Below, piece after piece: positions 12,735 to 25,594 of a DNA stretch of 64,000 nucleotides. Each line of letters starts with the position of its first letter. The first letter of the stretch is position 1. A program made the position numbers and the translations under genes. The notes below the pieces were generated by a model that ran no database searches, was not told the origin of the DNA, and worked only from the letters and a program-made list of their open reading frames with translations. This DNA is from Hymenolepis diminuta (lineage: Eukaryota; Platyhelminthes; Cestoda; Cyclophyllidea; Hymenolepididae): positions 504,351 to 568,350 of the forward strand of contig CAADRB010000026.1 of assembly GCA_900708905.1 (NCBI GenBank), in the 5' to 3' direction.

Positions 12735-13120
12735 TTCGTGTATAGAATGATCCTCTATGTATTCCCAAAATTACCCTGTATTCGCATCTTCTGTGAGAAT
12801 ACTTCGGTTTTTCGCCCACGAGGTCACGATAATATTTTTGTGTTCCTATGGCTCAAGCCTCTGTCATCTAGGAAAGTTTATCGGTCCTCTCTTTTCCTAT
12901 AACTGTCCCGTTTCATTTGAAAATATATCTGCATTTATATCTCAAGCGCATCCTTGCCTAGGTGACTCATAAACTATCTTTGTATTTCCACTGAGGCACA
13001 CACTTGTCATACACTACTCCTACGCTGCCTCCCCTCATCGTCCTTGTTCCTTACCTTTCTCTTCCGGGCCTGAATCTTCATTTTGGCTTGATCAATACAT
13101 ATTGGTAAAAACAGCTCTAA
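12735..13120 (+). repeat. Interspersed repeat family B, copy B1
   Basis: The sequence aligns with the reverse complement of 55850-56260 across nearly its full length. Shared blocks are ATTCGCATC, TTCGGTTTTTCG, CACGA, CCTATAACTGTCCC, TTTCATTTG, CTCCTACGCT and TTGATCAATAC, in the same order. A third, weaker copy is at 60270-60580 in reverse. There is no coding capacity, and the family is unidentified. Confidence 0.75.
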
Positions 13121-13686
13121 GTCTTCTGCTCTAGAACTGGTGTTAGATGTTATCCAAACCCAGACATGTGTAATATTTCCTATTGCCATGTCTGGAGATT
13201 TTCTGGGTTAGCCCCTGTGAGCTGGTGTGCATGAGGGTTAGTACAAGGTACCCCTCCTAATATCTTGTTTTCTTCCGAGAGAACTTGTGTAAAATTGAAA
13301 TAATAGAAAGGGGGCTTTATACTGAGACTGGTGATGAAGCAAGGAACCGAGCAGGGGCATATGAGATTGAATCCCAACCTGCAAAGCAAAAGCAACGTTA
13401 CGTTTCGATATTAAACGTGTATTTAGTCATTCTAATAGTAGTCGAGGAATCATGCATTTACCAAATACTTAAAATGGAGAAATTATAGGCAATGCTTTAA
13501 TGCACATTGTGCCAGTAAAATCAATTTCGATAAAAGAGCTCGAAAATGAAATCATAGATTTTTAGTCTATATTCTATATACTAGTTATATTAACGATTAT
13601 TCTTTCTAGCTACAATTTAGTTATAACCTTGACATCTAATTGAACTTTACCCCACTTGAGTTATATTACCTTCATCGCCCGCCGCT

Positions 13687-16600
13687 ATGTCGAGATTTTA
13701 CGAAAATCCGTACTTAGAAAATCCAAATAGAATTCCTGATGTTAATGAAGTATTTATAAATATAACGTCTTAATTCTTTTCTAGATTAACACGACCGTGC
13801 AGCTAAAAATTAATAGAGCTCTAAGTGAATTAAGCAAATATTTTAACGAAAATACTGATTTGCTTAATTGGCGTGATCTTTCAATCTATACAGGAATATC
13901 GGGTAAGTGACGCAGTTTCAGGTGGCAATTCGTTCCTTTAAAAGGTACTTCTTTCACTGGTATTAAACTACAAAAATTTCCTGAATTATGTGAAGACGAT
14001 AATGTCCGTAATTTTATCAGACTCACCAATGACTTCATTATCGATGCTTTTAAGCAACGAGATAAGGCAAAGTTGTCAGAAAGAATCAGTGCTTTTACGA
14101 GCAGTTACACTGCCCCATGTCTGGTTGCTGCACTGTCTGGATTACCTGGTACATCTGGAGCTTTTAGTAAATTCTGTCACTCGGGAAATCATGTAACAAA
14201 TGATATGCCTGACGAAGCTCTTTATGGCCGGGTTGGATATTTATCTGGTCTTATGCTTCTTCTTGATAATGGCCATGAAGTTGATGAAGAATTGGTCTCT
14301 AAGGTATGTGAATTTGCCTAATTTTTTTTATCCTTGACCATCATCTACTGCCTAATTATTTCAGGCTGTGAAGTGTATTCTTAAATCTGGGCGGGAACTG
14401 TCTGAGAAACTTGATCGTCGGAAGTATGAGGACCTGATGAGTCGCTTGTCTAATCCGCCTCCCAAACCACCCTTGATGTTCGTTTGGCATGACAAATTTT
14501 ACCTTGGGGCTGCACATGGGTATGCCGGGATTTTACAAACTCTTTTGAAGGTAAGATATTGTTTCTGAATCAACGCAACACTCATCCATCAATTTGGTAA
14601 GGCAATAATCTGTAATCCGTATCCTTGTAATTGTCGAAATAACTACTTTTAGTAGTAAGTATTAATCAACATAAAAGCATATCGTACTTAGTTTCTTAAA
14701 TATGATACTGCAAGAGTTCATTCGGAATTGATTGTTTCCGGGGTCTAGCCTCTGAAATGCAAGTATCGGAATAATTGCTTTTAGCCAAGGTATTTTTTAA
14801 AATTTAACTGGACTATCACAGCGTTCAGTAAGAAGTAGATGTTGATTGCCCCGAACTCCGTATTATAACATAGTATAGGCTTTTTGGTTAAACGCGGCCC
14901 CGTATTGATTTAATTATTGTTGTTGCAGCTAGCTGGGATGTGGGGATTTGTATTCAACAGTACAGAATAAAAGTTCAAGATAGCTAGTCTCAGTGGTTGC
15001 CTAACATATAAGTTATCCCACTACAAAACGTAGAATGTGTTATTCATAATCAGTCTCTTTGATGAATCTGTAGCCAAATTGTAAGTTTCAAACTTACTAA
15101 GCAAATGTAACTGTTTATTTTCGCCTACTCTGAGCCTTAAAGCTAGTAGGTTTATTCGAATTATGGTGGGAGGTAAATGTAGATCTTTAAATTATATAAT
15201 ATAGTAATTTGACTGCCTTAAATTTGTGATAATTGAAGCTCTCATAATCAAGTAAAATTCCAGTGAAGCCGTTTTTAATACGTATTTCACTAACGTACAA
15301 AACGTGTGATTGATGCAAAATTTGAAATATTTTTATTTTAATATGCATGTAAGTTTCTGCTAGCTATATCTAGTTGCAGATGGTGTAAGATATTCTTGAT
15401 AAAATGTAAGACAATGAATCAATATAAGGTTCCTCTTTAGGATAAATTTTGTTTTAACGTTTTATCTTCAGGTTAACGAAAAATTCCCCCAATGTTTGCC
15501 TGAAGGTGCTCTAGAGGCAGATATTTTGCCGACAGTAAAGTGGTTGGCGAAATTGCAACTTCCATCGGGTAATTGGCCATCGAGTCTGGGTTCGAGCCTC
15601 GACAGTGATCGTCTTGTTCAGTGGTGTCATGGTGCCACCGGTGTTGTGCCTCTTATGCTCGCTGCATATAAAGTAAGGAATATTATTATTACCCATGGAA
15701 AAATTTAAATGCATTAGAATTCTTAAACATGGGAGGAACTGCAAAGTAAAACTTGTGTGACTGTGTAAGAATAGAAATTTCTAATTTTAATTAATTTTAA
15801 ATCAAAATTGTTGAACAGGTCTTGTTGAAATTCGATATTTCATATCTAATGACCCAGTTTAAAAACGATGAAAGTGGTTGTTATACTTACTTTGATTCTG
15901 AACTTTTGGATTAATACTTAAATATAATGGACAGGGTTGATACTTTCTAAGTTTATTTCGAAAGCAAGGTACTTTTGTTCCGGGCCCCCAGTACTAGTTT
16001 GGGGGCCCGATGTTACAGCACTTAGTCCCAATATGTCTGTTAGCGAAAATTTATCGCACGAGAAACGAACTTTATTCTCCGAATTTTTACGATTTCTGTT
16101 TAGAAATAGAAAATATTTCATTTCTCTCCCCATCAGATGTTTTTTAATGTGGAATGGATTAAATTGTTGGTTTTCTAATTCATTTCGAAAGCTTAGCACT
16201 TTTCAGTGGCGGTTGTCTTCATGCATAACTTGGATGTTTCTTACGTAATATCCGAACTTGTTTCCGTTTCTCGGTTTTTGCTGATCCCTTGTCGGGCTAA
16301 TATAAGACTTGATGCTCCAGAATCTACGGTAAATATGTAGCCATCTGCTTTATGCAATGTAGGAAATTCTAGTAGGATGCCGATATATATCAGTCAGTCA
16401 TTTTTAAACATAATTTGATCTCAAATATATTATCCAATAAACCTAATTTATGCCTTCTTACATTGCTTCTGGTTAGCGGAAATTGTCAAAATTTTTTTTT
16501 GATTCAACCATGGTTATGATATTTAGATTACAGATCAAATATACTTTAACCATCAACATATGACCATACCAGGACCGTTTTTATCTATCAGCATTAATGT

Positions 16601-17232
16601 CTATGAAACTGCTATAATATAATTGAACATTTTTCATATACATGAGATATTAATAAATGATTGATCTTATGGACTATATCTGATTAGTCGTACATAGCTC
16701 CTCTTGAACGTAGGGCCATCAGCTGAAGACGGAATTTTTTAATTTGTGTTCAGTTAACTAGTGATAGAGACTACCTCCAGCGGGCTGAAAGAGGCGGTGA
16801 AGTCATTTGGGAACGCGGATTGCTGACTAAGGGATGTGGACTTTGTCATGGATCTGCAGGATCTGGTTATGCTCTTCTGAGCTTGTACAAACACACCAGA
16901 GATGAGAAATATCTCCAAAGAGCTGCTGCAGTAAGTGAATATTATTGGCAATATGTCGTCAATTATTTTGGTGAATAACTTTTCGAAATTAAATTTTCCA
17001 ACACTAGGTAGCTCTTTGGTGTGCTGACTATTTTAATCATGCTGAAAGGATTCCAGACCGTCAGCTATCATTATTTGAGGGTTTGTTGCTACTAAATACT
17101 GTTAGTAGTATATACTTGCAAATATTTTGTTGCTTTAACTTTGATATTTATATTTTAGGATTATCGGGAGCAATAATGTTCTTGGCGGATATGAGACACC
17201 CTGAAGAGTCAGATTTTCCACTGATCAATTGA
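13687..17232 (+). CDS. LanC-like protein (LANCL1/2 family)
   Basis: Eight exons join in frame to 416 residues: 13687-13749, 13785-13902, 13945-14303, 14365-14550, 15472-15672, 16754-16930, 17008-17080 and 17159-17232. Human LANCL1 and LANCL2 have 399 and 450. The alpha/alpha-barrel repeats show as GYLSGL, AAHGYAGIL, CHGATGV, CHGSAGSGYALL and GLSGAI. The three zinc ligands are intact: Cys in WCHGATG, then Cys-His in LCHGSAG. Eukaryotic LanC-like proteins add glutathione to dehydroamino acids in proteins and bind glutathione. The first three introns are short (35, 42 and 61 bp). The start of exon 3 was picked to avoid a stop in the upstream alternative, so a few residues there are less certain. 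Which LANCL subgroup it belongs to cannot be decided by eye. Confidence 0.95.
15981..16009. other. Perfect GC-only hairpin in LANCL intron 5
   Basis: CGGGCCCCCA (15981-15990) and its exact reverse complement (16000-16009) flank a 9-nt loop. A 10-bp GC-rich stem stands out in an AT-rich intron. It may be the tip of an old mobile element or a structured intronic RNA; no function can be assigned. Confidence 0.85.
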
Positions 17233-18386
17233 AAAATAACCAATAGTATTTGTATAACTTGTCAGCCCTGACACTGACATTCCTCTAATATTTAATGTCT
17301 TATTAAAGCATATTTTGTTGTATCTCTGTACAAGTTCTAATAAGTGAATACCTTACTTTGAAATTTAAAATAACTTTGAATCAAACTAATTTGTACGAGT
17401 TCTTTTTGACTAGACGTAATAATTGTACCAGAGTTCTAATTAAAATTAACTAGTTTGTTCAGGTGTTACACTAATCTTATATTACCTAAAATAAGTGGAA
17501 GACGCCTACACTTGTGCTAGAGCTTAATATCTCTAAGAGGGTAAATGAATATCAGCATTAGGTGTGATATGGTTTTCAAAACTATGATTCCAAGGATCTG
17601 CGTAGACTTTCTTCATAATACGGCTGCATTATGTGGGAACGAAATTCATATTTGGGTCGCTTATATTATGCAGACCTGAAACCTATTTCAACCCAAAAAG
17701 GTCTTTGGGCTCAATAATCGCGTCATTAGTCTATTTCCATCACTTAATATATTCCAGTAAAGTTTTGACTATTTTCTGTTCTGTTTATTTTCTCGAACAC
17801 TACGTACTATCGTTCAGCTCCTTTTAAGTATGTTAATATTATCTTAACAATAAATGCTCAGGTTAGATCTAGTGAAAAAATTATCTAGAATCCAAAAAAG
17901 GAGTTTCCTGGTGGTAGTTTGAAAGGAAATAATGAAACAATTACTCTGACCTATCTTCAGCACAGTTAATGTGAGGAACAGTCAATCCTGAGATAAATAG
18001 CAAATACAAAATTAATAAACTCAAGTTCTACTTATCTATAGTACCACGGTCATTATATTGGTATTTATTTGAACAAAAATTATGCACTTGTCTAAAAAAT
18101 TAATTTTGGTACCTAAGGTTTAAATTTGCGTGAATTGCATTTTATGCGAAAAGGTGGGCAAATCAAGTAAATCTGAATCGATTGCTAGGTGATTTTTGTG
18201 GGGCTGGGACGTTATTTTTAAGTAATGAGTTTTATACTTCAGTAAATATTATATTTTTAATGTTTCCTGTTTTTGGTAAACTGCACCTTCTATTATGGGA
18301 TCTATGTATTTGTTTTTAAAATGATTTTCCCACACTGATTAAGGTTTAATTTTAAACATCTGTTTGTATTTCTGTAGTTAAGTAAC
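17233..18386. other. LANCL-BRCA1 intergenic spacer
   Basis: AT-rich spacer of 1.15 kb with no recognised exon or repeat. It must contain the LANCL 3' end and the BRCA1 leader. Confidence 0.5.
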
Positions 18387-21300
18387 ATGACAAATCAAGA
18401 AATTACTCAGTGTTTAACACTACTTCAACAGGCTTTTAGATGCCCTATTTGGTAAGGATTTATCCATTATTTTCACTCGAATATTTTCATAAAGCCTGGA
18501 AAATATGCAGAATCCCCGCGTTTCTCCCTGTTCGCATATTTTCTGTAATCTTTGCCTTGAGAGAACAGTCTCTGGTAAATCATCTACAACATGTCCGCTC
18601 TGTAAAAAAGAGTTCTTAAGTCGTGCATTTGTTCCATCCACTAAATTTGACCAAATATCCAAGGCTATTAAAGAAATTGTTGATAATTTCGCAGAAGAAT
18701 GTCAAGCGGAATGTAAGATTTGATTTTAACTCCAGCTATATTCTAGTTGTTCCTGCTACACGGTTTGAACCTTTACACTTAAGTCAGGAGTACAGTCAAA
18801 CTGTGGTATGTCTGCGTATTTCTTTTTAATTACGATTTTGTATTTTAAGCCACAACAATCAAAAGGTACATCTAAAAAGCGGTCCAGTACTGCACGTTTT
18901 TCTGTGCGAAATGCTCGCATTGAACAGATTGCCAAAGCAACTAAACGAGCCCCAGCAGAATTTTTCAAACATATTAGAGGCAAAAACAACAACCGCAGAT
19001 CCTCAAATTCGAAAGAGGAATCACAGTCACTGCTCCCAAACCAAGCTAATGATAATGAACACATTGAATCTGATCATCAAAGGGAACTTTTCGCAATGAC
19101 CCAAACACCTTTACTAGTTGAACCCGGAACTGTGGATCTTTCTGATTTTCCGGATCTCTCAACCAACAAGAATTCGAATGACAGCGTAGAAGGTGGTGAT
19201 CAACAGCGCTCGTTTTTGCGTTCTCGTAGACCCAGACTCCTGTCTACTGTCAAGAAACACGTATTCCGAAGTCTATCAAGAGATAGAAAGCGTCGTTTTG
19301 GTTCTCCAGATTCACAAAATTCCACGGTTAGTTCTTGCTCTTTAATCCCTCCTCTACGCGAGCGTTTGTCCCTCGTGTCTACACCCACTGAGAGAATTAA
19401 AAGCTCTCCACCAAAACTGCGAGGAAGAAAACGCAGACGGCTATCTAATGAGCTCTACTCCCCATGGCTTCGTAATTCTCGAATGCACTTTCTAAAAAAG
19501 TATCGAATCCCCTCGCAGCCTCCAATGACTCGTTCTGCTTCGTCTGAACTTCCTTCAACACAGTCACCATCTTGGTCGGGTTTGAAAAATATCACTGGAG
19601 ATATAGCTCGAGGATCTAAACGACCGCCTCTTCTATTCTCCAGCAAGAAAAAGAACAATGTGAACCTAAGTACTTCGTCTGCTGATAAGAATTTAGTAGG
19701 TACACGTGAAACTCGAAAATTTCCTGTGTGTCGATTCTCACTGCCGGCTATAGTGGGACGGAAATTTAAGGAAACTGTAAGTACTGGGGCTGTAGAGGAG
19801 AGAAGGCTGATTTGTGCTAGCTGTGGCTCGGAACTTTTGCTCTTCCTAAAATCTAATTACTGTACCGCTCCCACTGATCCCCCACCCTGTCCTCAAATTC
19901 ATGCTGAAACTTCCTACTTTCCTGATTCGTTTATTTGTCGTCCTAATAAGGAGGGAGAGAATGAGGAGAAAGGAGGAAAGTGTGCCTCTGCGAATGTTAC
20001 TCCTATAAGGAAACAAGTAAAGGAATCTCCGGGCTTAATGTCGGTTGTAACTATTCAGCCTTCATGTATTCCCCAAACATTTTCATTAAATAGCAAGGTA
20101 ATTATTATCTGTTGTTTTATTTGATTACAAATTTCAAAGCTTTGGTTGGGAATTTATTGTATCTTTTTCATATATTTTGTCTAGTCTTGTTCTGGACGCA
20201 GTTCTCCATCTACAATTAGCATTGAGCCATCGATGGTTCCACAAACCCTAAGTTTAGCTACGCTTGTATCAAAGACACAAGTATGTTCTGGTTAATTATT
20301 GTACTAACAGATTTATATGTTAATTTAGACTTTGATTTGATATATTTAAATCTAGTAGTTTTTTTTTAAATCTTCTATCATATTTGACGTCCTTTTTCTG
20401 ATAAAATCTGTTGGGATACACAGTGGTTGGCTGTTTGTATTCTGATTCTGATGAGATCAAGACTCTATCATACGTTTTCTCTTGATTTGAGGTGGAGACT
20501 TTTTACTTTAATTGTGTGCGTTCGTTGCTTAGAATAGTCACTTTCATATCTTCGATGAAAGAAGGTTGAACATGGGTTAATTTTCTTCACCAGGAATTTT
20601 TTTCCTTATAATACTGCTCAAAAATTTTAATTCTTTGGCATGATTATGATATCTATGACATATCTGGGTCTATTTGACTAAAAGAAAGTGGTCTGTTAAT
20701 ATTCTTATCCTAGGTACAATTTTCGCAGGAGACTGTATAGCTGTGGAACTAACATTTACGGAAAGGAGAGGAAAGTTAAGTTCGAAGATATTTAAGGTAG
20801 ACAATTGGTTAGGGCTGTACTTTAAAGGTTTTTTCATGATACAATTTTTGCATTCATTGTCTCACTTTTCATAATCCCCTATTTCACCATCCGATTGTAA
20901 TTCGTCTGGAAGTAATAGATTACATGCATCTGTAATTTCACAAGTTTAGGGTCGGGATGTGGTACCTGTCCTTTATTCGTAGTTAGTTTTTTTAGTTGGT
21001 TTGACCTTAACTTTACGGTCTGTTCAGATACATAGTGTGTACTATTTAAGGCCCTTTGGAGTTCTTCCAGTTCACTCCGGAGAGGGTTTATATGTATGTA
21101 ATTGAAGATTTTTCTAAGATTAACTAGTGCTGCTTCCGTTAAGGCAAGAGGAGAGAGTGAGGAGCTATCCGGTGATCTCGATTTGACAGTCGCCTTGATA
21201 GAAGCTACAGACACCCACCCAACACCTCAAGTTCCCTCCTCGACAAACGCCCCTGCCTTCCTCACCCCCGAGACTCCGCAGGGGACCTCGAACTCAGCAC

Positions 21301-24300
21301 TTGTGGATGCTTCCCCTACAACAGTACCACGAGTGAGCCTGGTGAAGAATAATATTATAAGTCTGGCTGTTAAACATCGAACTTTCTGTCTCACTGTTAG
21401 ATAAGTCAACCTCTCTCCCTCATTTTACTATCTAGCTTTCTAAATACGAGCTTATGTTTTTCCTTCGGCTTGTATAAACAAGTTCACCTTTACAGAGATA
21501 GGTTGATTGCGTGAGTCAGGTCCACTACTTAATTTTTACATTAGTAGTATGTTTATTTTCTTTTATCTTGTTTAAGGAGCCGAAGGAGTCTAAAAGGATG
21601 GAAGTCGATATACGTGAAAATGTAAGTAGCGTTTTGGCATAAAATTTTCTTATTAATACTTTTTACGAGTCTTGAGGGCGGCCTTGGGATTTATCCGGTT
21701 ATCTCTTTATCCACCTTTCAAAGTTTACACTGATTCTGAAGTCTTATAAAATAGCCCAATTAAACTAGGCTAAATATCCCCCCACATAACTAGTGATCTT
21801 CCTAAAGGCCAACAGGGAACAATGACCTCTTTCAAATAAGACCAAACGTTTAGTAGGACCACATGTATATGAGGCAACAGTGAAACAATTGGAGAGGAAA
21901 GAAGGAAGGAGTAATAAGTGGAATTGGAAGAGAAAGGAACAGACGTTAGCGAGTGGAACCCAGGTAGTGGTAAAGAGGGCAAATTAAGGTGTGATGAGGG
22001 AGTTATGAGTCAGTATAGGAGAATTCTAAAAGTCAAAAATCTTTCTTAATTCACTGACTGTAATATCCCTTATATAGTAGAAATTCTACTACAGAATTCA
22101 TATTAAGTGTTTAACAAGGGACCTAAAATTTAAGGGTTCAACCTTTCGATATCATTGAATGCTCTATTGATCGATCTTATTTTGGTTATTGATGTTTATT
22201 GTTGAACTCCTGACAAACAGTTTTATTCAAAAATCTCTGTTTTAATCTCTTCCAAGGATACAAACGCAGAGATAGAGAAGGGCGCTGTTCAACTTCGACG
22301 GCAGCTGGAGACAGAAGCAACGATGGTAGATGCTGAAGAAATGGAAGCTCTACTGGCTAGAGAAACTATGGATGTTGAGGAAGATGATAACGAGGTCATT
22401 TCCGCTTCACCCAATCCCTCTCCGGTTCAACCCATTGCTATTTCAGAACCTTCTAGGCTTCTAGAGGGTTCTCATTCTAGAACAGTCGGTGCTGAAGGGA
22501 TTGATGAAGATGTGGATATTATTCCCTCTTCACAAAATGAGGAGGCAGAGCAAGCTACTACTACTGTGGTGGAGTCTGTGGATACAACTATCGTTGCTCG
22601 TGTGGAAAGCAGTCAAGCTGGTGCTGCGCTAACAACACTCCAGGCTCTCGGTCCATTGCCAATTAGAGACACCATGCCCTTCACTCAAGCCGCACCTCGA
22701 GCTCTTCAGACCAGTGTAATCGCCGATACGGAGAATATGTTTGGCAGAAATGATGAGGAACCACCACAACCCACTATCTATATAACCGGTTCCAATCTAA
22801 CTGCTGAACAGGCTGTAATTTTGCGATATTTATCTGTGTCGGATGTGTAGTGGTAACAGGTAACAGGTATTAGGTCACAAGACAGATAATTGGAAAGGCC
22901 AAACACGCTGGTTAATATTGATCAAAATAGGGGTGGTAGAATACGAGTTTCTCAATAAGAAAAACTTTCTTTTTTATCTTTGGAAAACATTCCCTTTTAA
23001 TGGACTTCCTAGGACAAAAGAGTCGGAATCTCCTCTAATGAGGGACTCGCATTCTACTTTTCAATTTCTTACTTTTCTAATCAGTGCGGTTGGTCGTCTT
23101 ATAAATATGCGCCCAGGAGTATTGAACTTCTGGTTTCTGACGGAGTTTCTTATAAGATCGGCTCCAGGATATTCTCTCTCTACTTAAATCAGGTGTTGTG
23201 AACGGTTTTCATAATGGGCTTGAAACGTTCTTATAATTGAATGTTAAATGATGGGCTCTCCTCACAAGATTACTAGCTTCATTTATTCACTCTCTTAAAC
23301 AGAATGCGGTCCATCGATTCTGTACGAAGTTCAATGCCAAGGAAACACCAACATTTGATCCGGCTCACACGACTCATGTGGTGATCACGACATCGGATAA
23401 GAATCCTCGAATAGCGACGAGAACCCTCAAGTACTTTATGGCTGTGCTCTACGGAACGTGGTTGATTAATCCGCTTTGGATTAGGGATTGTCTGCGAGAG
23501 AACAAAATCCTTCCTGAAGTAAGTTTTGATGAGAAGCAACCATCTGTTGTAAATTATTTTTATCCTCATTGAGTCTTTTTCACTTTTTAACATCCATTGT
23601 AGGTTACTTCTTTTGTACTTGTGTAAATCCCTGAAATTTCTATATTTATGCAGGCTATTGCTGCCATGCATTGTATATTTATGATCATTTTCATACCATT
23701 TTAAGGATTCGTTTGAAGTTTTGCTCTCAATCGTCAATAAAAAAGTTTCTGTCGTCTCTGTGACGAAGCTCATATAATTGACTCATTGAAGATGAGTGCT
23801 GACAATCAGTACTGAAATCACTTGCTCTTACCATTTCTCATATATTTGCACATCCCTTCTCCGTTCATCAATTTACTTTAGTTAACCGATTAAATGAAGA
23901 TACATTTAATCCTTTTGCACTGAAATTCAAGCACTTTAAGTACTTTGATATTCCTTTATCGATCTCAGATAAAGTAAATATGATACCTTCTTCTGATACT
24001 CTTCTGTTGACTAAAGGTGTTAAAGTAATCGGAGTAGATGCTCCAATCTGGATTATTCTAACTTAAATATTTTAAACAACAATCTCAGTCACCGATTTTC
24101 AGCTAGGTCCTTAAGTATTAAAGCAGCTTTATGAGTTTCTTTTCAATTGTTGGCAAATCTTTAGGTATGGCTTACCAAATTCCCTTTATTATTGTGTCAT
24201 TTAATTATACTAGGAGCCATATGAGATCCGTGGTGACTATCAATGTGAAACACTTCACGAAGGTCCGCGTAAAGGTCGTCTTCGTGTCAGCAGTTTCAGC

Positions 24301-25594
24301 ACCATTAATCCCACCACCATGTCCCTCTCTTCCAACATGATCAAAATGCAAGGATCATCAAGCCACGTTCGTGATAGTCGACCCTTTGTTGACATAGTAA
24401 TCTGTCCCTTCAAGAACATCAGTCCGCTATCGATGAATGATTTTGAGGCCATTGTGGTGGCTGGTGGAGGGATATTTGTCAAAGACATCTGTCATGTCAA
24501 TGCTGATGTGATACAAGCGACGAGGGAGGCTGCAATTAGTTCTGGTGGAGTGATTGAGGAATCGGTAATTCGTATGGATGGAAAAAAGAAGTGTTTGATC
24601 ATAACTCAACCAAGAGCGAAAGGATTTAATAAAACTGAATGTGTTGGTGAGTCAAAATTTCGGTTCTTTTCACTTTGATAGTTGTAAAGGAATACCATCC
24701 GGATCAGTGAATGCGCGGTTTTCAAAGTTTCAGAGAGTACAATTGTTCTCTAAAATATTTCCATGAGGTGGATATACCAGATAAATTTCTAATGTGGTCG
24801 TTAGAATTTCAAATTGGACATTACGTTCAATTGAATGCGTGGTTGGAAATGCAGTTAGATATTCTGGAAGGAGTTCTAACTAGAAATTCGGTCTCGTGTA
24901 ACAGATTGGTTAAACAATTAGATAGCTACTTACTCTTCGGTCATTCGTCTGCTTACCTGCATTTTCAAATTTTAAACTTTGAATTTTGTTATTTACAAAC
25001 ATCACTTTCCCCCTAGTTAGTGGTAGTACCTGACCCAGAGACCGAGAAATTACGACCTAATATAGATAGTCTTTGTCATGAAATAAAGTGGTAGAATTCG
25101 AGTCTCACCACCAGGGAAGCCACTCTGTCTAAAGTGAGGGTTAGAAAACGCTTTCCTTGGGCTTGAGCGTTAATGCGTATTAAAACACAGGAGGGGGGGG
25201 GGAGACGGAGGATTTAAAGGGAAACATATGATCGAGTACGCAAATCTTACTTAGTGCTTAGTTGTCAATCAACCACAGATTGTGCATTTGGCAAAGTTGA
25301 ATCAGTCGTGATCGAGCTTTTATTTATCAAAAAGGGCATTCTCGTCCTGATTAATTTGTACATTAATTACTCATATCTACTTTTAGCCAGTTATAGAAAA
25401 GGGAAGTTTTAGTGTTAGAGACCGCTATGTTTTACTGGGTTTGAAGTAATGTTAATTTGTGATTCTTTATTGCTTCAGTTTTGTTCGAACAATACAAAAT
25501 CCCAATTATTGGAGTCAGCTGGCTGTTGAACTGTGCCGCTTCTTATTCTCGATTACCTCTATCGAAGACCTACGCAATTTATGCTAAATATTAA
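18387..25594 (+). CDS. BRCA1: BRCA1 orthologue, RING plus tandem BRCT
   Basis: Eleven exons join in frame to 1,087 residues: 18387-18451, 18495-18712, 18747-18805, 18850-20097, 20185-20280, 21144-21332, 21577-21621, 22257-22835, 23303-23518, 24214-24646 and 25479-25594. Residues about 20-70 form a RING of the BRCA1 type: CPICLE, SPCSHIFCNLC, CPLCKKEF. The end carries two BRCTs: ITGSNL, THVVIT, RTLKYF with the phosphate-contacting Lys (residue 876), YEIRGD and EGPRKGR, then a second BRCT closing on IIGVSWLLN. BARD1 is excluded by the RING sequence and lack of ankyrin repeats. BRCA1 is a nuclear E3 ligase in homologous recombination. Human BRCA1 is 1,863 residues, so the middle is much shorter; it is Ser/Arg/Lys-rich. 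The first three introns are 43, 34 and 44 bp. Exons 6, 7 and the exon 8 donor are the least certain joins. Confidence 0.9.
25050..25172 (+). repeat. tRNA-like SINE copy S2, 3' part, in BRCA1 intron 10
   Basis: The segment shares the GAATTCGAGTCTC, CACCAGGGAAG and TTAGAAAACGCTTTCCT blocks with S1, S3 and S4. The tRNA-like head is not recognisable here. It lies between BRCA1 exons 10 and 11. Confidence 0.6.

Noticed and set aside
20674..20874. Extra BRCA1 exon in intron 5
   Set aside because: A candidate acceptor exists, but the frame set by exon 5 meets a stop within a few codons.
18387..25594. BARD1 instead of BRCA1
   Set aside because: EGPRKGR resembles BARD1, but the RING (CPICLE, CPLCKKEF), the RTLKYF and YEIRGD motifs and the absence of ankyrin repeats fit BRCA1.
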